Assembly: GCA_000733355.1 (NCBI GenBank)
Contig: JNVV01000041.1
Coordinates: 165,589-229,588, forward strand
Length of the DNA: 64,000 nt
Direction of reading: 5' to 3'
Origin: Falciphora oryzae
Taxonomy: Eukaryota > Ascomycota > Sordariomycetes > Magnaporthales > Magnaporthaceae
The notes below the pieces were generated by a model. That model made no database searches. It had not been told where the DNA came from and worked only from the letters and a program-made list of their open reading frames with translations. Of this stretch, positions 9,925 to 20,224 are shown piece after piece (position 1 is the first letter of the stretch; the number at the start of each line of letters is the position of its first letter). The position numbers and the translations under genes are program-made.

Positions 9925-12900
9925 ATGGATCAGACTATCGAAGACCTGAGGACCGCTGTCCGATTCACAGAAGAGAACGACCCGGCTCTGATCGGATGCC
10001 TGTACAATCTTGGGCGCGCCCTGCGTCAACGCTATGAACGGACACCCCGGGACGAGCAGGACATTGCGGAATCACTACAGCAAGCGGAACGAGCGGTGTC
10101 AGCATGCTCCACTCTCCTTCAAAAATGTAGAATTGGCCTAGCGTTGAGTTTCACTGTTCGCTACAACGTCCATGACGACGTGGAGGATCTGGAGCGAGCG
10201 GCCGAAGTGCGTCGACAAGTCGTCAAATACCTCCCGGAGGGTGATTCCAGTCGGCCTGGTGTGCTGAACGACCTCGGGGCCGACCTCGGGAGGTTGTATG
10301 ACAGAAAATGGCGGGTAGAGGACATCGAGGAGGCGATCCGATATTCTTCGGAAGCCGCACGACTGGTACGCAACGACGCCGACCGGGCCGCGATCCTATT
10401 CAACCTCGGGACGAACTTGATCCGGAAACACGAGCGACTGGACAGTGATCTCGAGCCGGCGATCGAAGCGACCAGCGAAGCTCTAAGATTGACCGACCAC
10501 GACCAGCGCGACCCGACATGGGCCCTCAACATGAGCACCCTAGGGGTTCAGCATAGGCTCAGGTACCAGCAGAAAGGGAGCGAGCAGGACCTGGACGAGG
10601 CCATCCGACTTGGGTCACGGGCGCTTGAGGCAGCACAGGGTGGCCATCCTCACCGGACGACGGTTTTAAACCACCTTGGGCACACCTTGATTCTCCAGTA
10701 CGAGGCAAGGGGAAGGGGAGATGCTTTGGAACAGGCAATTCAAGGAGCCGAAGAAATCCTCGGGTCAACGGCCCCGAATCATCCTTGCCGTCCGTGGGCT
10801 CTGAGCGAGCTGGGAGCGTACCTGAGCCACAGGTACAAGGCTACGGGGGTGCCGCAAGACATCGACAAGGCAATTCGCCTGACGGCAGAGGCCGTGGAGC
10901 TGACCCCAGACGACGATCCCAAGCGGCCGATCTGGCTGGACTACCAGGCCGGATGCCTCAGTGACCGATACGAAACCGCCGCGACTGCGTCGCCTCAAGA
11001 CATCGACCTTGCTATCGAATTGACGGGAGAGGCACTACAGCTCGCCGGTCAACCTCATCCCCTTCGAGCCACCTTGCTCAGCAACCTCGGGATCCGTTTT
11101 GGACGCCGGTATGAGAAGACACTGGCGGCCCGAGGAGGGCCGGACGACCTGGATGAAGCGATCCATTTGTTGCGCGAGTCTCTCCGGCTGACCGGGGATA
11201 CACATATCACCAGGGCGGGTGTGTTGAACAACCTGGGGAACCAGCTAGGTCGCCAATACCAGAGGACCGGGGACCTGAAATGCTTGGACGAAGCCATCCA
11301 GATGCTGCGCGATGCTCTGGACCGGACGGGCCCGCGTCACAAGGATCGAGCCATTTGGCTCCAGAATCTGGGGAGTAGTCTCTGCGACCGGTTCAGACGG
11401 ACGGCGGAACGGCCGAGCCTTCGAGAAGGAATCCTTGCAGCCAAGCAGTCCGTGGAGGCGACCCCTCCTGACGATGGCGAGTTGGGGCCGAGGTGGGGGA
11501 ATCTGGGAAATGCGTTTGAAGCTCTGTATGAGAGGACAGGAGACCCGGAAGACCTCGAGAAGGCCATCCAGGCAGCGCGGAGATCCCTCGAAGCCACACC
11601 GAGGACGCACGCCAACCGTGGAAAGTGTTTGAACAACTTGAGTGGGAAACTGGGGCGCCGGTTTGAGCACAGCAGACAGGAACGAGATATCGAGGAGGCG
11701 ATGCACCTCGCGCATGAAGCGCTTGCACCGGCCCAAGGGGGTGGCCCTGATGACCGCCTTCGGGCCAGCCTCCTGAGCACCCTGGCGGCCGAGTTCAGCA
11801 GCCGACACAAAGCAACGGGGAGGCGGGGTGACATTGAGGAAGCCGTCAGAATCATGCAAGAAGCGGTTCGTTCGACGCCGCCTGAGCATCCAGATCGAGC
11901 GGCGCGGTCCAACATCCTCGGCAACATGCTGGTCTCGCAATTCGAGATGACGAGAAATGGGAGCGACCTCGACGACGCCTGCAACAGCTACCGAGAGACG
12001 TGGAACAGCGTGAATGCGATACCGTTCCACCGTGTCGCCGCGGCTTCCCGGTTGGTCAGGCTGCTGCCGATCCAAGGCCGAGTCGAGGAATTCGAGGAAG
12101 CCACACGCGTGGCGAAGGAGGCCATTCATCTCCTCCCGACGGTGAGCATCCGATCCTTGGCCCTAGAAGACCGCCAGTGGACCTTGTCGACATATTCCGG
12201 CATGGCGGCCGACGCGTGCTCGCTTCTCCTCGAGGCCGACAAGCCGGAAGAGGCCCTGCGGTGTCTCGAGAGCGGCCGCGCCGTCATTCTCGGCGAGCGC
12301 ATGAACGATCGGAACGACGTGTCGGAGCTGAAGGAGCAGCAACCCGAGCTCGCATGCCGGTACGAGCGCCTCCGCGACGAAGTCGGCTCGCCTCTTCCGG
12401 AGAGCGACGAGGACGACGTCAAGATCCTCCAGATGCGGAGGCGACGAACCGAGGCTGTGGAGCAACTGGAGGCTTGTATCGAGGGGATCCGAGGTCTGAA
12501 GGGATGGAGCCACTTCTTGTGCGCGTTGACGGTCGCCGAGATGAAGCGGTGCGCGGCGGAAGGCACCATTGTCGTCGTCAACGTAACTCCTCTCCGGAGT
12601 GATGCTATTCTGGTATCATCCAGGGGCATCGTGGCACGTAAGCTTCCGGCCTTGTTTCGGTCAGAACCTGTTGAGGCCCTCAGGGCAGGACGCCATGGGA
12701 TCTTCCGGGATATCGAGAGCGAGGTCGAAACGCCCCGTGGTGCTCCATTTCTGGAATGGCTGTGGTCCGATTGTGTGAAGGAAGTCGTTGAGGAGATGGA
12801 GAAAACCCCGCATCTGCATCTGCCACAAGGAGCAACGCCCCGTGTGTGGTGGATAGGGGTGGGTACGGCAGGCGTATTCCCATTTCACGCCGCCGGGAGC

Positions 12901-13644
12901 GCCTCAGGGGACGACGACACCATGAGCCATATCATCTCGTCGTACACCCCGACCATCAAGGCTCTCTCTTACTCGAGGTCTCAGCTTCCAAGACGAGACA
13001 CGTTGCCGGGAACGGAGGCTTCCATTCTGGTGGTCACCATGCCCACCACGCCTGGGCAGAGGCCCCTGAATGCTAGCCAGGAGAGGTGTGAGACCAGCGA
13101 AGCTTGCCGTGGCGCTTACGAGCCTACGCCCTTGGAATGCCCGACAGCAGGCAAGGTGCTAGAGTCTATCCCAGGATCAGATGTCGTTCACTTCGCCTGC
13201 CACGGATCTTCGGACCCCAAGAATCCTTCCGAGAGCCATCTTCTGCTGGTGAAGGAGGTTGACGGTGGGCGAGTCGTCGACAAGCTGGACGTATCGTCCA
13301 TCGCCAGGCTGCCCACACTGGGACGGGCGTGGATCGCGTATCTGTCGGCCTGTTCCACCGCCGAGGTAAGGGCCAAGAGCTTGATCGACGAGGGCCTACA
13401 TATCTCCAGCGCGTTCCAAGTCTCTGGCTTTCCGCACGTCATCGGCACCCTGTGGTCAGTTGGTGACGATGTGTCTGTCCGCGTGGCCAAGCTGTTTTAC
13501 CAGACATTGGTCGCAAATGGAGGCGGAACGGGACAGCAAACCAGCCGGGACGTGGCGGCGGCATTACACATGGCCATTATCAAAGCTCGAGAGAAGTACC
13601 CCAGACCGGAAGACTGGGCAGCGTACATCCATTCGGGCGCATAA
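9925..13644 (+). CDS. TPR-CHAT protein (tetratricopeptide array with caspase-fold CHAT protease domain)
   Basis: A single uninterrupted frame gives 1,239 residues. The ATG at 9925 was chosen because it follows a pyrimidine-rich leader and is at once followed by repeat-like sequence. The frame is open upstream to 9676, but that part looks like leader. Residues of about 10-800 carry roughly 15 TPR-like repeats of 45-50 residues with the pattern NLG-x3-RYE, then DLDEAI, then a second helix. Residues of about 880-1239 form a CHAT domain. The predicted catalytic His1093 lies in HFACHG and Cys1143 in LSACST, followed by VIGTLWSVGD, the usual conserved segment. Both catalytic residues are intact. 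In bacteria, TPR-CHAT proteins such as the gRAMP partner act as regulated proteases. Here the target is unknown. The neighbours (a caspase gene and a DUF2235 gene) suggest a recognition or death pathway. Confidence 0.9.
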   Translation: MDQTIEDLRTAVRFTEENDPALIGCLYNLGRALRQRYERTPRDEQDIAESLQQAERAVSACSTLLQKCRIGLALSFTVRYNVHDDVEDLERAAEVRRQVVKYLPEGDSSRPGVLNDLGADLGRLYDRKWRVEDIEEAIRYSSEAARLVRNDADRAAILFNLGTNLIRKHERLDSDLEPAIEATSEALRLTDHDQRDPTWALNMSTLGVQHRLRYQQKGSEQDLDEAIRLGSRALEAAQGGHPHRTTVLNHLGHTLILQYEARGRGDALEQAIQGAEEILGSTAPNHPCRPWALSELGAYLSHRYKATGVPQDIDKAIRLTAEAVELTPDDDPKRPIWLDYQAGCLSDRYETAATASPQDIDLAIELTGEALQLAGQPHPLRATLLSNLGIRFGRRYEKTLAARGGPDDLDEAIHLLRESLRLTGDTHITRAGVLNNLGNQLGRQYQRTGDLKCLDEAIQMLRDALDRTGPRHKDRAIWLQNLGSSLCDRFRRTAERPSLREGILAAKQSVEATPPDDGELGPRWGNLGNAFEALYERTGDPEDLEKAIQAARRSLEATPRTHANRGKCLNNLSGKLGRRFEHSRQERDIEEAMHLAHEALAPAQGGGPDDRLRASLLSTLAAEFSSRHKATGRRGDIEEAVRIMQEAVRSTPPEHPDRAARSNILGNMLVSQFEMTRNGSDLDDACNSYRETWNSVNAIPFHRVAAASRLVRLLPIQGRVEEFEEATRVAKEAIHLLPTVSIRSLALEDRQWTLSTYSGMAADACSLLLEADKPEEALRCLESGRAVILGERMNDRNDVSELKEQQPELACRYERLRDEVGSPLPESDEDDVKILQMRRRRTEAVEQLEACIEGIRGLKGWSHFLCALTVAEMKRCAAEGTIVVVNVTPLRSDAILVSSRGIVARKLPALFRSEPVEALRAGRHGIFRDIESEVETPRGAPFLEWLWSDCVKEVVEEMEKTPHLHLPQGATPRVWWIGVGTAGVFPFHAAGSASGDDDTMSHIISSYTPTIKALSYSRSQLPRRDTLPGTEASILVVTMPTTPGQRPLNASQERCETSEACRGAYEPTPLECPTAGKVLESIPGSDVVHFACHGSSDPKNPSESHLLLVKEVDGGRVVDKLDVSSIARLPTLGRAWIAYLSACSTAEVRAKSLIDEGLHISSAFQVSGFPHVIGTLWSVGDDVSVRVAKLFYQTLVANGGGTGQQTSRDVAAALHMAIIKAREKYPRPEDWAAYIHSGA

Positions 13645-13802
13645 GACGTCGAGAAACTCGTTAAAAAATCCCGATCTTTTGGAGACTCCAGCACAACGCA
13701 AAATGTCGGTATGCTCGTAAAAAAAAAAGAAGCTTTATCAATCAAAGAAATCATGAAAGGATCGAACGCGTTTTTTTTCGGGGTGGAAAAGTCCTTAGGA
13801 TG

Positions 13803-13835
<33 letters not shown>

Positions 13836-14150
13836 GCTTTGTTGTAGTTATCTATGGTATGTTCTTGTGCAGTAGATAGCCGCTCGAGGAAGAGTGACAG
13901 AGAAGCGTACCCATTGGGAGCCTGCTTGCTCTCCACGCCACCTACTAGCTGCAGGGAAGAGTAGCGGCAGAAATGGTTGTCAGGGGTCATCAACCGGTCA
14001 GATAAGTTATCCATTCCACTCCCTTGACGCCCGTTCCCGACCGCCCGGGGCCCCGGGTCGGTTCCACCTGCGTCAACATCCTGGTGCTACCTGGGAGGCA
14101 GGACTCCCGCAATCTATGCCCTGTTACCTTCAGCCCTCCGTCGTCAACGC
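13645..14150. other. Convergent 3' flank with 30-nt poly-T tract
   Basis: The 3' ends of the TPR-CHAT gene and the DUF2235 gene face each other here. A T homopolymer runs from 13805 to 13834 and smaller A and T runs occur nearby. No gene was recognised. A further spliced 3' exon of the DUF2235 gene cannot be excluded. Confidence 0.4.
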
Positions 14151-15494
14151 TTACGTCCGCGACATCCAGGACTGGCGAGTCTTGGAGGGATACCTTTCTG
14201 CAGAGATGTCCCCGAATGTACCAATCACCCCAGGGATCCCCACATCCGCATCCATCACTGTGTAACCGTACACGTCGGCACCGTCGGTGGGGATAAACCG
14301 AGGCCTTAGAGCAAAGAAAAGCGACCAAATGGCCGGCGTCTTGCGTTCCTCGGCCCTCCACAGCCTCCCGAGATCCCAAAAGAACTGCCCCCAAGGGCCG
14401 TATTGCGTGATGCGGGCATAGACGTCCCCATCGCCCTTTCTGGCGTTGTTCGAGACGATCGATCCCCTCCGTAGCTGCATCTCCGTGTCAAGGCGCGCCG
14501 ATGGGATGACCACGGCCGTCGGATCAGCCGACTGTGCCGCCTGGATGCTGTTCAACATCTTGAGAAGTGCGAAGTCGGCAAGCACCTCGTTGGGCTCGAT
14601 GACTTTGGTCGCGAACCCCCACCGCGCCAGCAGGCCCTCGATGAAGCCGGCGCCGATGCGGAAAAAGCGGAAGCGCTGCCTGCCGAGGTCGTAGTGGACG
14701 CCCGGAAGCCACTCCTCGTGGACGGGCCTCGGCTGAGGCCTGCCGCCGTCCGCGCGGTGCCCGCGTCGGGCCAGACAGGGCTGGAAGATATAGAAGCGGT
14801 CGTGGAGCGACACGAAGTGGTGGACCCGATCGACGACCGAAGAGACCTGGTCGTCATGGAACTTGGGCCAGTCGAGGCCCACGCCACCCGTCAAGGTCGG
14901 GATCCCCAGCGACCCGACCGTGTCCCACAGCCCCATAAACGTCACCGGCGGCCGTCGCGCAGTCTCTCCGGGCGCCTCATCCCCGATGAGGGGCCAGGAC
15001 TTCCTCCTCCGGAAATCGGCCGACTGCGCCGAGTGCGGCGCGTTGACCGCCAGCTTCGACCGGTATATGCGGTACACCTCCTCGCACAGCAGCCGCGTCT
15101 GCTCCTCGCTCGCCTGCCGACGCACGATGCCGCAGTTGTTGATCATGCCGGCGACGCAGCGGACCGTATAGGCGCCGCGACTAAGGCCGAACATCCAGAC
15201 CCCGTGGTCGGCGGCGTCGTAATGGTCGACGATGAACTTGTAGGCGCCGGTGCACTCTTGGGCGATGTCCATGGCCGTAACGCCATTGAAAAGGTAGTCG
15301 AGGAAGCCGCTGTTGAGGCCGACGCCGTGCCGGTAGCGGGCCTTAATCTCGGGCCTGACGAGGACGTATTCGTCTTCCGAATTGGGGTTGGCGACGCCGA
15401 GGCCGACGAGCTCGGCCAGCCGGTAGACGTTGGTCTGGGTGCCCGCCTCCCGGCCGCACCACGTGCCATCGCAGAGGAGGACAATTGGAATCAT
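14151..15494 (-). CDS. DUF2235 (Tle1-like) alpha/beta hydrolase-fold protein
   Basis: The 447-residue frame starts at the ATG at 15494 with MIPIVLLCDGTWCG, the characteristic DUF2235 opening. The predicted nucleophile Ser105 sits in MFGLSRGAYTVR, the predicted acid Asp191 in GLWDTVGS, and the predicted base His267 in LPGVHYDLG, so the triad is complete. DUF2235 includes bacterial type VI phospholipase effectors (Tle1) and many fungal proteins of unknown role, some of them fused to recognition domains. The substrate is probably a lipid or ester, but this is not shown. The gene converges on TPR-CHAT and lies next to the caspase gene. The C-terminal end after IPGVIGTFGDIS is not clearly conserved, so the 3' end may be mis-set. 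Confidence 0.85.
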   Translation of the reverse strand: MIPIVLLCDGTWCGREAGTQTNVYRLAELVGLGVANPNSEDEYVLVRPEIKARYRHGVGLNSGFLDYLFNGVTAMDIAQECTGAYKFIVDHYDAADHGVWMFGLSRGAYTVRCVAGMINNCGIVRRQASEEQTRLLCEEVYRIYRSKLAVNAPHSAQSADFRRRKSWPLIGDEAPGETARRPPVTFMGLWDTVGSLGIPTLTGGVGLDWPKFHDDQVSSVVDRVHHFVSLHDRFYIFQPCLARRGHRADGGRPQPRPVHEEWLPGVHYDLGRQRFRFFRIGAGFIEGLLARWGFATKVIEPNEVLADFALLKMLNSIQAAQSADPTAVVIPSARLDTEMQLRRGSIVSNNARKGDGDVYARITQYGPWGQFFWDLGRLWRAEERKTPAIWSLFFALRPRFIPTDGADVYGYTVMDADVGIPGVIGTFGDISAERYPSKTRQSWMSRT

Positions 15495-16716
15495 GTCCTC
15501 CGTTGGCGTTTTGCTCTGTGAGGGAGGATGCTGGGGATTATGCCTTCGAAATCGAACCAGATTCGAGAGAGAGCAGGGCCTACCTCTCTGCTAATATACA
15601 GAGTATATATGCGCCAGCTAGCCAGAAAAGAGCACGTCATCACATGAAGGTTAATCTCTCCGTACACAATCATTTTGCGCGCCGCCTAATCTCCAGCCCT
15701 CAGGCAGTGTTGTGCCGTAAAGGGCAAAAAGTTTCGTAGGGGCTAACAGGGGCTCGGTTCGTCGCTAGGTGCCGGAACGGAAGAATATTGGAACTGGGCG
15801 CACTGTCAGCAGACAGATGAGGCAATTCAAAAGAAAACGCGCCCCCCGGTTTGGGGCTCAAAGGTCCGTAGCAACAAGGTACTGGTTGGCGGCGGCAACA
15901 TCGGCGGCGGGTATAGGCGGTCCGGACACGTCAAAGCGACTCGGGTACGCGAAAGAGCTCTGTCGCGAGGGGCCGACGTCGAGATTAGGTTGCGGGCCAG
16001 GATTGCGGCCAGGTTAGCTACTCTGGGGTGTTTCCACATGCGAGCAACACGCGCGGACCCGATTCCGCAAGCGGGCCTACCATGGGCGACCTAAGTGCTC
16101 TCTGGCTCACGGCGATCCTGACGGTTTTTGGCGGGAATCGGTGCAACGGAATCGGCGGCGTCGAAGTGGTTGGCGGCAGTGGTTCGGGAGGTAGGGGCAC
16201 GAACGACAACGGCGTCCAGCATCTAGATCTAAGGCCGAACGGACGTATGCAGTGGGTGGTATCCAATATTTCGGCTTTGTAGGACTTAGGAACCTCTAAG
16301 GAAACCGTACAAACGAGCATGTATCCTGCGCCCCCTGCCCGGGGTGGTCTTCCCTTCCGCTCTCTTTTCTTCGTCTAATTAACCCACAGCTCTCATAACG
16401 TTTTTGTACTGCCTGCGTAAGGTACAATCGAGTGCAAATTCACTTCCGTCGTTATCGTTTCGCCTTATACTGGCTGTCTCCCGCCCGTTTCGAAAAGATG
16501 TCGACGAAAAATTTGGGCGGACGTATTATCCCATATCGAGTCGGCCATGGTAAACATTTCCTAGTTTTCAGGTTGGTGTGCTTTAATTAACCTAGGCTAT
16601 CCGTTTTTAAAGCATTCCATTTCTTTCTCCTTATACGGCCAAGCCCAATAACTGGGCTCTTCTTACCATTCCTCGCCGTGCCCGCGCGTTAGGAATTGCA
16701 GCATGGCGGGGTCAGG
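15495..16716. other. Intergenic, no gene seen
   Basis: The stretch begins with the DUF2235 gene promoter and runs to the left target-site copy of the solo LTR. It has some AT-rich patches, for example around 16380-16660. No conserved open frame was seen on either strand. Confidence 0.45.
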
Positions 16717-16721
16717 CGATG

Positions 16722-17228
16722 TGTAACACCCCGCGCAGAACCATGATCAGCAGCCCTAGGGACCGCCACCGGTGGCCTCAGGGGAGGACTCCGGGTGGTA
16801 GCCAGAGGGGCGCAAGCCCTGGGGACGTGCGGATCAAGAGAGTTCAGCTCTATGACACGCATGCCGATCAGCCTCCGCAGATACGGACGCCCAGCCCGGC
16901 CAAGGCGTACCCAAGCTCCGAACCCTGATAAGGGGACAAAGCATATCCGGCCCCGTGCGGACGCCACGGAGGAGGAGGCGCGCCGACGACGACCGAAGGA
17001 CGGCCGGGGGGCCAGGCACAAGAAGGGCCCGAGGGACCCCCTGTGAAGGGAGTCTGGAGGGCAAGCTATCGTTCTTGTTTTCTGTTTTGTTTTACCATCA
17101 CCGTAGACTTGTCGAGCCTTGTACGAATGCGACTGTTGAACTGCTGGACCTCTGAGATCTCCCTGAGAGAACCCCTTTCCAGGCCTAACACCGCTGTAAC
17201 CCATTACAGAGGCCCAAAGCCTGTTACA
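16722..17228. mobile_element. Solo LTR of a retrotransposon with a 5-bp target duplication
   Basis: The 507-bp element begins TGTAACACC and ends CCTGTTACA, so it has the TG...CA termini and a 7-bp terminal inverted repeat (TGTAACA/TGTTACA) of LTR retrotransposons. It is flanked by perfect direct repeats CGATG at 16717-16721 and 17229-17233, which is the 5-bp target duplication expected from integrase. No internal gag-pol sequence or second LTR is present, so it is the product of recombination between LTRs. The orientation cannot be decided. Short open frames inside are chance. Confidence 0.8.
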
Positions 17229-17233
17229 CGATG

Positions 17234-18545
17234 CCCCGCCGTCGAACTCAGCCGTATGCGTCCGCTCTCCAACACCACGCGCCTGCTGTCACCAATCCGG
17301 ATTCCCTGCCTTTCTACTGTCCAAACGCGTGTCCTGGCTCGCCAAATCCATCGTTTGACTAGCAGTCAGCTTGTTGTGCGCCTTTAATCGATACGACCGA
17401 CCTTTTCCTTGTGCAATTTTTTGGCGGTTTTGGTAGATGGCGAACCCCCAGCCGACAGCTTTCAATTGTGGGTTTCGAACTGTCTGTATAAACCACCACG
17501 TGTGTCTCAAGTAGGCTTTCCAGCCAGATTTTAAATGCTTTCGCTGCCTCCTTTTTCGATTTGTTCCGTGTTGGGGTGTGCTAGCTTAAAGGAAAACAGA
17601 TGGGGACATTTTGCATGGCAGCTCCTCTGCACCTCACACTCACTTTGGATGAGCTGGCCTTAGGGGGCCCCGAGGACCCCCCTGTTCTTTAGCGGATTGG
17701 GGGATCCCTCAAGGTATTTTGGGCACCTCCAAGGCATCCCTACTACTTTTTTTGTACCTCTGCCCGGTCGGGCCACGCCCGACCGGTACTGCCGATCATG
17801 CCCTAAGAGCGCAAGCTGACGTAGAGTTGACGGCTTGCTTGTCCGTGGGAAGTCAATTGGTAGGGCTGTCGACCTGCATCTTGTCAAGTTGGCTCTCAGC
17901 GCTCGCGTGGGCGCAGGTTTCATCAGGGCCGGCGGTTGTGATTCCACCAGCGGTGCCAGCTCCGCAACTCACCGAATCGCATCACGCCTGGTGGAGGAGG
18001 AAGCCGAGGCATGGGCTTGTTAGAGTGGGCGATGCTTCGTCCCGTGTGAGGATCTGTTGGGCGGAGCCCACGCGATCCAAGGATGGTCGTCGTCGACCTG
18101 GGCCCAAAACCCGACTCTCGCCTCTGCGGTGGAAGGTTTCCCCACGCTCAAGCCTTTGTAGCTTCACAGCTGCCATCTGGGATTTGCAGCAATCGGACGG
18201 CGTAGGTACCTCTCTCTCTGGTGCTATGACACCCTCGGTGATGAGCTGCCTAGCTGCTCAACCCTGACATGCTGTGTGCTATTTGCTGCGCGCGGCATTC
18301 ATAGGAGGAAAAAAAAAAAAAAAAAAAAACAGTAGAGACAAAGACCGATAAGTAAACAGATGTCGAGTATCAAACAAGCAGGTCGCCTCGCTATAAAAAT
18401 GAGTAAACCCGTATTTCACAAAATACCGTCCTGTCCACCCGCCATCCGCCATCCGCCATCCATCCACAAGCCGTCTATTTTGGTTTTTTTGGTTTTTTTT
18501 TTCTTGTTTCCCAATTCCATCCTACACATCGGTTCCGCGCCATGA
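17234..18545. other. Intergenic, no gene seen
   Basis: The region follows the solo LTR and leads to the 3' end of the RVS167-type gene. It contains an A homopolymer at 18309-18329 and a T-rich patch near 18483-18500. Open frames are short and unrelated to known families. Confidence 0.4.
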
Positions 18546-20224
18546 TCAGGCGGCCTGGCAGTAGTTGGCGGGGAAGCTGCCCCTGATGCCTCCGATCTCG
18601 CCCTCCCACCAGTCGTCGGCCGTGTTTGTCTTTTTGATGATCTTGATGCGGTCGCCGACGTCGAACGACAGGTCCCCCTTCCCCTGGCCCGGGAACGCGT
18701 AGAGGGCCACGACGAACTCCTCGGGCGGCTTGTTGGCGGCCGGGATGCGCTTGGGTGGCGGCGGCGGCGGCGGCTTCTTCTTGGCCGCGATGACGGCGCC
18801 CATGGGGTTGGCGCGCGGCGTCGAGGTCGAGCCGGGGGTTGTCGCCGCCGAGCCGCCGCCGCCGCCGCCGCCATGGCCAAAGTAGTCCGACGGGGCGCCG
18901 GCCACCCGGGGGCGCACGACGGCGGGGGCCGAGGCCGGCTCCTGGCCCAGGCTGGTGGCCTGCGTGAAGTCTGTGGGCCGCAAGTGCGCACCGCCTGCGA
19001 ACCCGGGGCGAGGCGCCGTCGGCTCGGGGGGTGGTGCGGGCGCGGATGGGATGCGCATGAGGCGGCCGCCACCCCCGCCGTTGAGGCTGCTGCTGGAAGT
19101 CTTGGGGATGAGGCCAGTCGAGGTGCGGCGTATGCCCTCGTTGGCCGGTGGCGCAGCCAGCCTGCGGGCCTGCGGGATCGTGCCCGAGTCTTCGGGCATG
19201 CGCATCGACATCGACATGGCCTTGCCGCGCGAGACGCATCCTATCGACTCGATCTCGTGCTGTATGGGGTTGAAGCCGGCCGTCCAGTCGGCGATGACCT
19301 GCTCCATGGGCGGCGGGGGTGAGGGGAACCCCTGCTCTTCGCAGTATCCGTTGAGGAACGTGTAATACAGCCCCAGCAACTTGTTCTGCACGAGGATGTG
19401 GCAGCCAAGCAGTGGCGGGATCATGCTGAAGGCCGCGTTGACTATGGGTGGGAGAGTTTCGCGGAGGTGGCTGTCGGCAATGTGGAACTCCTGACGAGCA
19501 GAGACGAGGAGCGTCAGTATCGCGATAAAATGGCCCAAAGCGGAGAGCCTCGTCAAGAGACAGAAACATCATCATACCTCTGACAGCGTTGCCATGTCCT
19601 CCTGGGCCCTGGCCAGCTGCGTGTCCTCCTTGGGAGTCCTGCTGGTCTTGCGGGCGAGCTTGTTGACCTTGTCCTGCTGCTTCTCATAGTCGAGGCGCTT
19701 GTTCTCGCGCTTCTTGATGGTCTTGCGGATGGGCTGGATGCAGTCGCGGGCGTCGGTGGCCGGGCGGATGACACGGGCCTCGATCTGGGTGGCCTCCTCG
19801 ACGATCTCGTCCTTGAGCTCGCGGTAGACCTCGCACAGCCTCAGCGTGCGCTGCAGCTGGTCCGCCGGCGTCGGCGTCATCTCCTTGCCGTGGCCGTCGG
19901 TGGCGCCGACGATGGGGTCGTAGAGGCCTTCGTATTCGGTCGCCACGCCCAGCTGTGTCGATGCGAGGGCTATCCACGAGTCTCGCCATGACTTGGCGCT
20001 GTCGATTATCTAGAGAGCGGCAGAGAGCGGGTGTGTTAGCTGAGGAGGTCAGGCAAGATGGGACAGATGGGAACACATGGGGCCTGGCTTCTGCTTCCGC
20101 CTCTACTTGCCTTGAGCAAGACCTTGTCGGCATCCTCAAAGTCGCTCAGCATAACCGACACCTTGGCATTGTCTCCGGGCGCCTTGTTCAGGAGCCTGCC
20201 GAACGACCTCGTCATGGACTGCAT
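18546..20224 (-). CDS. RVS167: BAR-SH3 protein, Rvs167/amphiphysin type
   Basis: Three exons on the minus strand (20224-20111, 20009-19578, 19490-18546) encode 496 residues. Residues 1 to about 250 form a BAR domain, opening MQSMTRSFGRLL and containing KVSVMLSDFEDADKVLLK, KSWRDSWIALASTQLG and LDYEKQQDKVNKLA, as in Rvs167 homologues. A proline- and glycine-rich linker follows, with an eight-proline run. A C-terminal SH3 domain ends the protein (ALYAFPGQGKGDLSFDVGD, DDWWEGEIGGIRGSFPANY). Such proteins bend membrane and bind actin regulators at endocytic sites. Intron 1 uses a GC donor (AAG|GCAAGT), because no GT donor keeps the frame. Intron 2 is a standard GT/AG. The symbol denotes the family and no orthology test was made. 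Confidence 0.92.

Noticed and set aside
16689..17204. Arg-rich open frames on both strands as genes
   Set aside because: They lie inside the solo LTR and are explained by its GC-rich composition.
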